From Tetradesmus obliquus (lineage: Eukaryota; Chlorophyta; Chlorophyceae; Sphaeropleales; Scenedesmaceae): a stretch of 64,000 bases of DNA. The position numbers and the translations under genes were made by a program. Numbering within the stretch: the stretch's first letter is position 1; the number at the start of each line of letters is the position of its first letter. The stretch covers positions 4,326,501 to 4,390,500 of the forward strand of contig CP126201.1 in NCBI GenBank assembly GCA_030272155.1, given 5' to 3'. Under the pieces are notes generated by a model. The model was given only the letters and a program-made list of their open reading frames with translations, was not told the DNA's origin and ran no database searches. Of the stretch, positions 21,317 to 31,955 are shown one piece after another.

Positions 21317-22794
21317 CTACTGCTGCGCCTGCTGCGCCCGGTATGCCTCAGCTGCTGCCTGGCCCGCTGCCAGCTGCTGAGGGCTCAGCAGCCCGGCTAA
21401 GCCTTGACCATCCAGCAGCTGCTGCTGCAGCAGCCACTGGTGCACCTCCCACAGCATACTGGCGTCGGCTGCGATGAGTTTGGCGCTGTGCGCCACCCGT
21501 GTACTGGCGACCAGCTGCCTCACATCACCCGCCAAATGCTTCATGTCCAACACAGCAACAACATTGACCACCACAGCTGCAAGGCCAATGTCCTTTGAGA
21601 TATCTGAGGCTGTGTTGCGCTGTGGTGACAGCAGCTGTGCGGTGCGTTTCACCACCCGCTCCATCAGCTGGTTCTGGCTGTACTGCAACAGCCTGCATGC
21701 CACTGCAGCTTGCACAACATTTGCTCTAACTGCATTACGCAGCCAACCAGGGGCAGCTGCAGCAGCGTTATCAAAAAATCTGGCCTCAACAGGGGCCAAG
21801 CCTGCCGCATGCCCATAAGCTATTTGTGACATCCTGTGCTGGCCAGTTCTCAACCTGCGCTGCTGCCTTGCCCTGCAGCAGCTGCTGTGCACAGTGCTGC
21901 GCAAAGTCCCGGCTGAGGACTGGAACTGCTGCTGCTGCTTCTGCTGCTGCTGGCGGCACAGACAGCCGCGCCAAGGCCAGCAATGCACTGGAGTTTTGCT
22001 GCGGCGAGCCTTTGTCAGCAAGCCGCTGCAATGGTGCCTCGCCTAGCAGCCGCTGCCACACCTGCTGATCCACTTGAGGCTGCCAAATGGCCCGCTGCTG
22101 CAGCTCGCTGACCGCCCACAAAGTATTAGAGAGTTCTTGTGTCCCTGCTGCCTCCAGCATTGCAGGCCGTGCCATGGCCTGCAGCATGCTGTCCAGGGCA
22201 GCAGTGCCGGGGTTAACGCGCAGCCTGGCGCAGGCCCACAGAATGTTGGAAACATCCTGTGAAATCACACCCTCCAAGTGTGGATGCTTAGATAGGACTT
22301 GCATGCGCTGCATCAGGTGCAGCATGACTGCTTCAACTGCTGCCCTGGGAATACCTGGAACTTGGCCCTTGTTTACTGCAGCTGCATGAGCCAGGCCATG
22401 CAGTGTGTTAGCAACATGTACGCCGGCAAAATCTTGCGGACTGCGCTGTATTTGCTCCGCTATGGCAGCCCAGGTGCTGCTCCACACACGCTCATTGGTG
22501 TAGCGCAGCTTGCCGCATGCCCACAGCACGTTTGCCAGCGCCTGTGGGCCCGCAAATGGCAGCACAGTGTCCCCAAATGCCTGCCAGCGTGTCTAACAGT
22601 GGCTTAGCTGCTGCTGGCTGCACGCGCCTCAAATTTGCTGCCTTGGTGAAGGCGGCTGATGTGTGGATGAAGTCAAAGCTGCTGCTCCACTCATCCACAA
22701 TGTCTGTCAGCTCCTGCAGGGCGGTGAGGCTGTCGTTGCCTATGCGACTGATGCTGCTTGTGATCATTCGCTGCATCGCCGAGCCCTGCGCCAC
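21317..22794 (-). CDS. Octotricopeptide-repeat (OPR) protein, organelle RNA-binding type, with two apparent frameshifts
   Basis: OPR proteins bind specific chloroplast or mitochondrial transcripts and control their stability or translation. The minus strand shows six OPR-like repeats: PQALANVLWACGKL, HVANTLHGLAHAA, SQDVSNILWACARL, TQELSNTLWAVSEL, QQNSSALLALARL and AQDVTNSLWACGRL, followed by a helical C-terminal part with DASMLWEVHQWLLQQQLLDG, as in Chlamydomonas NCL/OPR proteins. The N-terminal segment (ITSSISRIGNDSLTALQEL to KPLLDTLAG) lies in one frame from 22794. A +1 shift is needed near 22580 to enter the repeats, and another +1 near 21805 to reach the C-terminal part, which ends at 21317. 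Total would be about 490 residues. Either the locus is decaying or the sequence has indels. A further open Gly/Lys-rich segment at 22963-23181 could be an upstream exon. No RAP domain is seen. Confidence 0.75.
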
Positions 22795-22829
22795 ACAGCA
22801 GATCAGTTCAGTTCAACCAGCCAGCAAGT

Positions 22830-24278
22830 CATAGTATGAGCATCGCCAAAGTGACCTTCAACAACCAACAGCATCTGCGTGCACAGGTAACAACATGTGA
22901 TACAACTCGGCATCTGCTAACTGCATCTGCCAACTGCCGTGCTTCGGACAGGTACTGTACTGTTAGGTAAGCACCCGATGCAGGAAGGCTTCCTGTACGC
23001 CCACCTCCGTAGATGGTACATTCTCGTAGATGTTGGGGCGCCCTTGCTGTGTATTGCTCTTGCCGCTGTGCTGCTTCTGGCCTGCTGCTCCACCTTTTGC
23101 AGGGCTGCCTGCACCGCCAGCCCGCTTGCCTGCACCTGCATAGCATTGCAGCCAGGGTAGTTTGATAGCGGCACAGGGCATTGTACCATCTGGAAAAGGA
23201 AAGTCAATCGAAAATCAGCGGCAGCTAGCAATACAGCATTGGCTTGTTGTTGATGTCGTTCTGCCAGCAGTGTGCTTAGCTGACTCGCTGCACACCTGCA
23301 GGACAGCGCTGGTCATGATGTACATGACGTTTACATGCACGGCTTGCAGTTCATAGACTCACCACACCATACCCTGCGCTGTATAAGGATGCTGTGGGTT
23401 TGAATGTGACTACGACTCAGGAGGTGCACGGGTGAGCTACTGCTGCTGTAGCTGTTGTGCAGCAGCTGAGAGTGCGACCTCAGCCCTAGCATCGTCCGCA
23501 AGCTGCTGCTTACGCACGCGTTCAGTGCATCAATGAAATGCGGAGGTATCAGGCAGGTTTGATGCCGACAGCGGGTGGGTGATCACTCTCACGCCAGCAC
23601 GGATAGCAGCACGGCTTACTGCTGGAACTCCTGCTACTGCGTCCTGCCTCAACTTACGTTAAAGTTACTGACCAGGAAACACAGCAAAAGCGGCGACCAA
23701 AATCTTTTAGGGCGGGACTTCTCAAAGCGCCACACGTCGCGGGGCCTCTGCCACTGGCACCTGCCAGGGTCCAGGTCACAGGGGGTGCACTCAGAAATTG
23801 GTCACGAGACTGCGATATTAACCTTTGAAACACTAATCCACTGTAGAACCTGTGTTTAAGTACTATGACTGAATGAGAGCATACAGCACTCAGCTGCTGC
23901 AGTACTGCTGCTGTACAGGTGACTCAGGCTGTGAGTACCACTGCAGTGCAGTTCCGACCAGATGGAACAGCCCTGCCACAAGGAGGTGTTCAGGTAACCT
24001 ACTGCACAGACCCTGAATAAAGCGATTCGCTAGTACAATGTTACACAATAGAGCCATCCACTGAATTACTTGCTTGCACTGCTGCTGGCAGAGATGGCAT
24101 CACCATGATGCTGCACCAGTGGAACTGCAGGCCGCCAATTGGCTGCGCTACTGCCAGCTGTCATTTCAAGTGCTGGATTGCGTGGCCTGTTGTGCGCAGC
24201 CGTGCACAGGACACCATTCCAGCCTGGCAGCCCAAAGTAAACAGATGAGTGGACACAGCAGTGCTGTGACAGCACGAG
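22830..24278. other. Upstream region of the OPR gene and 3' flank of the peptidase gene
   Basis: Apart from the possible OPR 5' exon at 22963-23181 (minus strand, ending in HR before GTGCTT) nothing coding is recognised. TTACA at 24041-24045 is a minus-strand TGTAA about 235 bp after the peptidase stop and may be its poly(A) signal. Confidence 0.4.
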
Positions 24279-26369
24279 TCACTTGCAGATGCGCACGCGC
24301 TTGCCTGCCAGCCTGCTGCCATCTATCAGCGCCGCGTCAGTGTTTGCCGCCAGCAGCTGCTGCAGCTGCTTCACCCCTGATGCCCTCCACACGACCGCCA
24401 GCGTGTCACCTGGCTGCGCAGTGTACCAGCTGCAGCTGCTGTTGGTGGGGTCGCGCTGCATGAACTTAGGGTTGAGGGTCCTGGCCTTGGCTCCAGGGCC
24501 TGCAGGAAAGTAGAAGCAGCACGGCAGAATCAAAGGCCAGCCAAAGCAGCCACAGTTGTGAGATTGCACTTACTGCAGCACAGCGTACACAGCATGCAAG
24601 CACATACACTGCAATAAGCATTGATAAGCAGAATAGCAAGGCACATGTGGAACTGCCCAGCAGCACTACTTGTGCAGGGCCTGCAACAACAGCGTCAATG
24701 TCAGCCTTGTTTCCATGCAGGATATGATCTGCTAGCCCCTCACCTGTCCAGCTGAGCGCGTACATGAAGCCAGGAGCCATCAGCCCTGCCTCGCCATACT
24801 TGACCTGCAGCACAATGCACACAAGAGCTGTTGTTGCGGCGCCTCGACATGTGCAGGGAACCGCCGCTACATGTTTTACAGGGGCATGCAATGTGGGTTA
24901 CCATTGACGACAGCTGCTTCATCACGCATGCATGATAACATGCACCAAGTGTGCAGGCAGCAACTGAACAAGCTTCGCCTGTTGCCAGCTCACCTTGAAG
25001 AAGCCCGGCCTGCTGCCGCCCGGCCAGCTGCCTGCTCGCAACTGCTCCTGCCCCTGCTGTCGCTGCACCTGCCACCCATGCTCCTGCTGCTGCTGCCCCT
25101 GCCCACTACCCTGCTTCATGCCAACCCAGCTGTCGCTGCTGCTGCCGCCCCTGCCTGTGACACCACTCTTGACCCTACAGCCCTAGGCTCTTGCTGTTTC
25201 TGGTGCCGCCCCTGCCCCTTCCCTGCCCCCTCCACCCACCTTGAAGAAGCCCGGCCTGGTGCCGCCCGGCCAGCTGCCCCAGCTATTGCGCACCAGCCAC
25301 CAGCCCTGGCCATCGTCCCAGCCCACCACCAGCACCGCATGCGGCTCAACCACCAGGTCGGCAGGGATGGCAGAAACCTTGGCGTAGACCTGCGCGCAAA
25401 CCGTGTATGTAACATTATCATGTGACGATAGCGAAAGGCCAGATACGGATCAGCACAACGACCCCACGAGCACTGCCAGCCCTAGCAGCTAACCATGTCA
25501 CGCTGCCTGAGAATGTGTTCAGCTGCAGCATACGTGTCTGCCAAATGTTGCAGTGAGCGCACCTGCTGTGGCCGGCAGCGCGTGGAGGGTGTCAGGTCAG
25601 GGTACACCAGCATCACCGCAGCCACAGCGCCATTCCTCACAATCGCCTCCTTGGCAGCGGCAACGTCATTAAGCTTGCCCCATTTGAAGCTGCCCCTTGC
25701 GCTGCTGCTGCAAGTATTGCTGCAGACGTTGGCAGGCCGCTCTGGGCCTTCTGGTTTGGACCACGGCAGGCAGCGCTCTTGCAGGATAGCCCACTTGGCG
25801 AGCTGCTGCAGCACGCTGTCCATGGTGGCGCCATCGGCACACGTCCGGTTGGCGGCCTTGTCATCTGCAGGCAGCAGCAGGTGGTGATGGTGCTTCACTT
25901 TGGAGTGTATTGGCATGTCCACTGCTGCACAATTGATTGCACAGGGCCAGTGAACAGCAGCAGCAACAGCAGCAGCAGCAGTGGCGGCAGAAGCAACTTG
26001 AGCTGCCCCTGTCGTATCAGTGGTTGAAGAAAGGCATCGCAAATGACTCCTGCTGTCTGTCTTGCAGCGCTCACCTGCGCAGAAGTACATATCCTGCACG
26101 GACAGCGCAGGCACTGCTGTGTAGTTCTGCCTTGTGGCTGCTGCCATGGCTGCACGCGCCCGGCCGGCTGCTGCAAAGGCCGCGCATGCACCGCATGCGC
26201 CCTGGTCCGGTGCTGGCGCGATAAAATCAATACCGCCTGCATCTCGGATGTTGCGTCGCAGCAGCCGCAAAAGCGCAGAGTGTCAATATATTGTGGCTGC
26301 ACAAGCGGTGCATTGCTGGTCCGTTCATGCTTGCAAGGTCCATGCATGTGCAGCGACACGATGTCATCA

Positions 26370-26424
<55 letters not shown>

Positions 26425-27460
26425 AGCAGCTGCAGCACGTCTCATTACCAGTGGTATCGTCACTATGCTGCATTTATTTTACACAGCGAGAGAACGTCAT
26501 GCGAATGCACGGCCGCCCTGCGGTCTTACCTGTGTCACTGGCAGATGTCGAGTCGTACGCAGATGGTAGTGCAGCCGTGAGCATAAGGTTGCTCTCAGCC
26601 TGCTGGCTGCTAACCCTCAGGGTGACGCCAACCTTCCTGACAGCTGCATCCAACGACGACTTTATCACCATGTTGTTGCCCCTGAGTGCTGGCTGCGGCA
26701 CAAGCAGCGATGCTCGGAAGCCGCCCCTGGCTATTGCTGCCTGGTAGAGACCTCCCATTTTATGATTCTCCCGGTTTGCCTTGGGCACTAGCTCTTCGAT
26801 ATCACCTTCAGACATGTTGTATCCGCTCTGGAACCACATGCGCAGCCAGGCGTCAAATTCTTTGTCTTTGCTCACGTATGTGCCAGCGCAGTGCGACTCT
26901 TTGGCGGCTGTGCTGCGCCAGATGTTATATTGGCCTTCGCTCAGCTGCCGCAGCTGCCGTCGGTGTAAAGGCAGGGCGTTGTGCAGCGCCTGCTCAACTG
27001 GGTTCTCACGAAAACAGAGGGCACTCTTTGGTAACTGTGGCGTGCCGGTGCCAAGCTCCCCTGGTGGTATCCTGTACTTCATCATGCCAGATGTTGTGAA
27101 CGCTTGACAGTACGGCGTCTTGGAACACTCATCTGCAAGCGCGGCGCTGCTGCTGCTGCTGCAGCTCTTCATCATGTCGTACTGGGCGTAACTCCTGTTT
27201 TGAATGAAGTAGTAGCCCGGAAACTGTGGGCAGCCTGACGTCCTATTGAGGAAGCCTTCAGGCAAGTGCCACTCATAGCCGTCTTTGCCGTCACAGAAAA
27301 TCCTTTTAGGGAACCTTCTTCTGTGATACAGGCTGTAGAGCCTGGCACGTTCCAGGCAAGGTCTGATGCTTGCAGGCTGCACGCTGCTGATGCAGCAGGC
27401 GACAGCGACCAACGGCAGCAGGCTGATCAGGCAGCATTCTGCTCTGCGGTGCGCGCCCAT
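24279..27460 (-). CDS. Secreted papain-family (C1A) cysteine peptidase with C-terminal LysM domain
   Basis: Six exons on the minus strand, all phases consistent: 27460-26530, 26236-26075, 25864-25563, 25389-25240, 24804-24744 and 24499-24279, about 608 residues. A signal peptide (LISLLPLVAVACCISSVQPA) is followed by a Cys-containing N-terminal region of about 280 residues of unknown fold. The peptidase core has the oxyanion Gln and active Cys in DQGACGACAAF, where the usual Trp after the Cys is Ala. It also has CADGATMDSVLQQLAKWAIL, the catalytic His in PHAVLVVGWDDG and the Asn in LVRNSWGSW. The last exon encodes YTAQPGDTLAVVWRASGV through to RLAGKRVRIC, a LysM fold that binds N-acetylglucosamine polymers in other proteins. 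A secreted wall- or microbe-directed peptidase is inference. The exon-4 end is partly duplicated in the next intron. Confidence 0.87.
24988..25030 (-). repeat. Intronic copy of the end of peptidase exon 4
   Basis: On the minus strand it reads SWPGGSRPGFFK followed by GTGAGC, matching SWPGGTRPGFFK at the end of exon 25389-25240. It lacks an acceptor and the rest of the exon. Confidence 0.75.
26371..26424. repeat. (TGC)18 triplet tract in peptidase intron 1
   Basis: Uninterrupted TGC run on the plus strand (GCA on the transcribed peptidase strand) inside intron 26529-26237. Confidence 0.95.
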
Positions 27461-27532
27461 CGCACCTCGCAGATGGCATGCAGGTTACTGCACTTGAAGA
27501 GACTAGTAGGTGGCCGCTGCGCACAATATGAT

Positions 27533-27596
<64 letters not shown>

Positions 27597-28391
27597 CTGA
27601 GCTGAGCTTGGTGAGGAGCAGCAGTAGCAGTAGCAGTACCAAGCAGTCGACTGCCTTGATACTGATGATGAAAGAGCATGATATGTGCTCCATGACGTAC
27701 ATAGTAAACCCTGGATGGGTGTGCTGCGTCTCTGCAAGGATGTGGAGTGGAAGCAGTTGCGGTGTGTACAGGCTGCCCACTCAGTGCAGGTGCTGCTGGG
27801 TACCCAGTCCCATTGTAAGCGCAGTGCGCTGTGTCGGCTAATGCAGTGCTGATCATTTGGTATCAAGGAATCATAATGTAACAACATTGTATTCGACAAT
27901 GGAGCGAGCGCTGAGTGGCACTCACGGGAAGCGGCCAAGCTTGAAGGTCCCTGTGTAGTCCCACTGGCCAGCCCGGCAAGGTCAGCTAGGCCGTTTCCAC
28001 CACTGCTGTACACTTCGGCAACCTAAGCTACAAGCACAATGGGCGAATTGCACGTCTCAATGCAGGAAATCGCCAGCACCGTAGGAGGATGGGTTGAAAC
28101 CTTCAACCTAGGGTGTGCCTGGAGGGATGTCTGGCAGACGTACCTTGTGATATAAACAGTTGACATGGTTACATGTTGTGGACACTGCATTGCTTTGCAC
28201 TTCACCCCAAGCATGCTGTCGTCTGTCTTAATGTGGCAGCAGGAGGGATGACATGCATGCTGGCTGGGGCTGCTACTGCTGCTTGTTGTCTTTTGGTATC
28301 AACATCAGCATGGACTACCAGCACATGTTGATATCCTTTATTATCATCCTGCAGCTGCAGCATCAGCGGCGATGGCATGCTAGCAGCTGCA

Positions 28392-28428
<37 letters not shown>

Positions 28429-28500
28429 GCTGTGCTCGCGTACGGGCACAAGCTCGACGGAACATTATTAACAACTCATATATTGTATATGTAAACGTGT
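27461..28500. other. Intergenic region upstream of the peptidase gene
   Basis: Contains the AGC tract at 27533-27595 and a CTG tract near 28395-28430. No coding exon was recognised on either strand. The long frames here are triplet-repeat shadows. Confidence 0.5.
27533..27595. repeat. (AGC)21 triplet tract
   Basis: Pure AGC run 73 bp upstream of the peptidase start codon, in its 5' untranslated region or promoter. Confidence 0.95.
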
Positions 28501-28504
28501 TTAA

Positions 28505-28695
28505 GCAGTGATTCGAGGCTCATTTGCACAATCCACAACATGATCCACACGCGATCGAGGCTCATCCACCAGCATCCACAACGGTTGTGGACCGTTCCGG
28601 TTTCGGATGGCCTTGTGGACGGCCCTAGCCCGTTGTGGATGGCTTGTGGATGGTCTGCTGCGGATGACTTGTGGACGAGTTGTGGATTTGCTTTG
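28505..28695. repeat. Cluster of TTGTGGA/TCCACAA motifs
   Basis: About ten copies of TGTGGA or TCCAC(A) lie in 190 bp: inverted orientation in the left half and direct (CTTGTGGA, GTTGTGGATGG) in the right half, with CCACAACGGTTGTGG at the turning point (near 28577-28591). The arrangement makes a loose long inverted repeat. Confidence 0.6.
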
Positions 28696-29235
28696 ACCAT
28701 AGTGCCTCCGCGTGTTCAAAGTAACGTTAGCTTGCAGGTGTACGGTGTACGATCACAAGCGGCTGTTGGTCAAACACATTTGATCTTCTCATAGTATGCT
28801 GCAGGCGGTCACAATGCAATCACCCGCTTGCGCTGCGTCGGTGATCACCGCAGCATCAACTGAGTGACTCAGCAACGAGTGGTGCAAAGCGGTTTTTGAA
28901 TGACCGTTGTGCAATGCTACACAGCTAACCGGCAACTAACACAAACGGATAGCGGTGTAGATGGATCTAACATGTCTCATTATCAGGCAGCACAAGGGTG
29001 ATCACCTTCATGACGATGCACAACTTGAGGAACAAACACGTTGACCATGTACATGGTAACATGTCAAGCAAGGCCACACCTGCGGCAGCTGCTGCTGTAC
29101 ACAGGTGGTGTGTGCAAGTTGCACAGCACACCGATGCCAACATGAACTTGCATAGCGTGCTTGCAGCAACAGCATGCACTTGTAACACCGGAGCCCACCA
29201 GCTGGTGGTACACTCAGTGTACAGTGACTGTATCA

Positions 29236-29280
29236 CTATGGTCACCGAGATGTCCAGCTGCATGTCCAGGCATGTCCAGT
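29236..29280 (+). repeat. Left arm of a 45-bp perfect inverted repeat
   Basis: The 45 bases beginning CTATGGTCACCGAG are the exact reverse complement of 31911-31955. The arm is itself built from ATGTCCAG-type submotifs, which continue to about 29355. Confidence 0.9.
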
Positions 29281-31828
29281 GGCACCAAATCGTGTCCAGT
29301 TGGTGGGTTTGCATGTCCAGTTGCAGGTCCACTGGACTGGCAGTCTGCCTGCAGATGGACATGTGCTGCTGCTGATGCGTTGTACGGCACGATACCCAGC
29401 TGAAACGCCGCAACGAGGTGTTGTTGCATGTATGCCGCTTACACTGTGTCGCTGAACAGCAGCACGTCAGCTGGCCAGCCCATGGGCTTGCTGTAGGGTT
29501 TGTCGATATCACGTCAACACCGGCTTGATATTCATGCCAAAGCGTGCGATAAAGCAAAGAATCATCATATATAGCAGCATTTATGGTGTCTTATGGCACG
29601 ACAGCGCCTCAAGACGAAGATCAGCATGTCACTACAGCATTGCACGACTTTCCCCCGCTGCCGAAGCAGCAGCCTTCCAAACACATCGTTTAGTTCTATT
29701 ACAGTAAGTTTAGTGGCCCGTATAGCCCCATTGCGCGCTGCTGCAAGGTGTGTCACTTGTTAAAATACAAAATGGTCAGATGGCATACGCTCGTGAACTG
29801 TTCGTCTACTGGTAAGCAAACAGCTGCAAACGATGATCAATATGATTACTGCTGAAGCATTACAGCGATCGCACCTGTGTCGCGCACTGCTGCTGCGTTG
29901 CATATGGTGCACGCGGCTGAAACAGACTGCAAGCTCGTGTCCACTGGCAGAGACCATCGCTGAAAGCGTTAATGAATGACAACAGATCAATGCGGTTATT
30001 GGGCGTTTGTGAGGCTGCAGACGCCTGCTCATTGAGCAGCAGCAGTCCTTGAAGCACTATGCAGCTGCAAGGTTGATCCTGCAGGATTTCAATGCTGTAG
30101 AAAGCGCATGGAGCTGCTACTGCTTATCTTGATACTTTGATGACATGGTGAGCGACTCTTACCCAGATCAGCAGCGGCTGAAACGACAGCACCCAGCCCT
30201 GCAGCTGCTAGGGCGCCCAGCTCACAGCAGCAGCAGCAGCAGCAGCTACAGTTGCAGCAGTGCAGCAGTACTGTCGCAGGAATGATCACACCATCACCAG
30301 ATCAAGATCAGTTTCAGGTACAGCAGCATCAGCCGTGCTATGTCAGCTGTAGAGGCTGGGTGCATGCAGGTTGTCCACAGGTGCAGTTGTGTGTCACCTG
30401 CGTGGCTGCTGCTGCTGTGTGCAGGCTCCTGTCAGCTGCCCGTCTCCCAGCATCACAGGTAGGTCAGAACAACGAAAACGTTAGAACATAACAGGTAGCA
30501 GGTTACAGCTGCTGCTACTGCTGCTGCTGCTGTGAAGTGACAGCTCTCCCAATCAAGAGCATGCCACTTGCTGCAGGGCTTGTCGTGATAATTCTTGGCA
30601 ACGCGTGCATGAACATACGCACGCAGCAGACAGCATGCCCAGCAGGCCAGCAGTTGCATAATGTGGAACGTGCTTGCGACGCACTTCACACACACCATAC
30701 TTGCTCGCAATGCCCTCCATGTGGTGTGCGCGCCACCCATCCAGCTTCTACTTCCTGCGTGCATGGGTCCTACTTGATTGCAGTCAGCATGGCGCCACTG
30801 TATCTAATGCAGCAGCAGACAGCCTGCTTGGAGACCACCATTGTGATATATTGACATGAGACCTCTGTTGGTGCGCAGACCTTCCCTATAGAGACACAGG
30901 GGCCGACTTTCCGGCAGCGTGGCATGGCTGATGCACTTCCTGGTGAGCTTGAGCGGTGTGGCATTGCTAGCAGTCTGCCTCATATGTGCGATTCAGTGGC
31001 AGCGATTATGTTGGCGCAAATGCTGCTGCTCTGTAGTGTTGCATGTAGTGGTGCGTGGCGGGCGCCAATCAACGCGCAAACGCCGGTTGGCCCAGACCTT
31101 GATTGAGATAACGCCAACCTCAACAAGTGCCACATCCTAAGCTGCAGCATGCAAATGTAAGTGCAGCTGCTCTGTTTCTGCTGCACTGCTGCAGGGGTGT
31201 TCTTTGAAACAACCGCTACACATGTACAATGCAGGCAGTGGCAGCCTGCCAACTCGCAGTTGATGCCGGCTACGCAGACACCAGTGCGCGATCAGCAGCT
31301 GCTGGAACTTGTATGTTTTCGTTGGCAGATGGTGGCATGCAGCGGTAGTGGCAGCTGGTGCGTTGCTGTGCTGGCGCTGCCTGCAACAGGATGCACAGTG
31401 AATGCAGTTGGCATAGGCATCATCTGTACAAGTGGTAGAGACGCAATCTTGTCAATGCAGTTCTTGGCAGCTGTTCCGCGTGGTGTCCTCGCTGCTTATG
31501 TTGTGATTGCAGCAGCTGGGTGCCTTTGCTGTCATGCAGCAGCTGCGTGCTGTTAATGTTGTTGTGATTGCAGCAGCTGCCAGATTCTGTTTGTATTGCA
31601 GCAGCTACATGCTGATTGTGTTACAGCCCATGGGTCACTTGCCCACTTGGCAGTTGCAGCTGCAGTGACTTGGTACCAGGGGGTCGAGGGCGCCAACCCA
31701 AGCACCTCGACATTGCTGTCCTGCCGCGAACACTTGTTTACTGCATCAAATACGTTTGATATAACGGTAATAGGCAGTTGATGAAAGTCCAATTGCCGTG
31801 TCCAGTATCGTGTCCAGTCACCTACTCG

Positions 31829-31922
31829 ATGTCCAGCAGCATGCTGGACATGGCCATGTCCAGTCTCACACTGGACATGCCACATGGCATGTCCAGTTGC
31901 ACACCATGCAACTGGACATGCC
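31829..31922. repeat. Three consecutive hairpins sharing the core CATGTCCAG
   Basis: Hairpin 1 at 31829-31851 (10-bp arms, 3-nt loop), hairpin 2 at 31855-31879 (10-bp arms, 5-nt loop) and hairpin 3 at 31886-31922 (16-bp perfect arms, loop CACCA). The third overlaps the right arm of the 45-bp inverted repeat. Confidence 0.9.
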
Positions 31923-31955
31923 TGGACATGCAGCTGGACATCTCGGTGACCATAG
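31911..31955 (-). repeat. Right arm of the 45-bp perfect inverted repeat
   Basis: Exact reverse complement of 29236-29280, 2.6 kb apart. No target-site duplication or transposase was recognised, so the element type is open. Confidence 0.9.

Noticed and set aside
26227-26463. Poly-Ala frame around 26371-26424
   Set aside because: Pure triplet tract inside an intron of the peptidase gene.
28505-28695. Bacterial-type origin with DnaA boxes
   Set aside because: TTGTGGA words resemble parts of DnaA boxes but none is a full TTATCCACA box, and the context is nuclear eukaryotic DNA.
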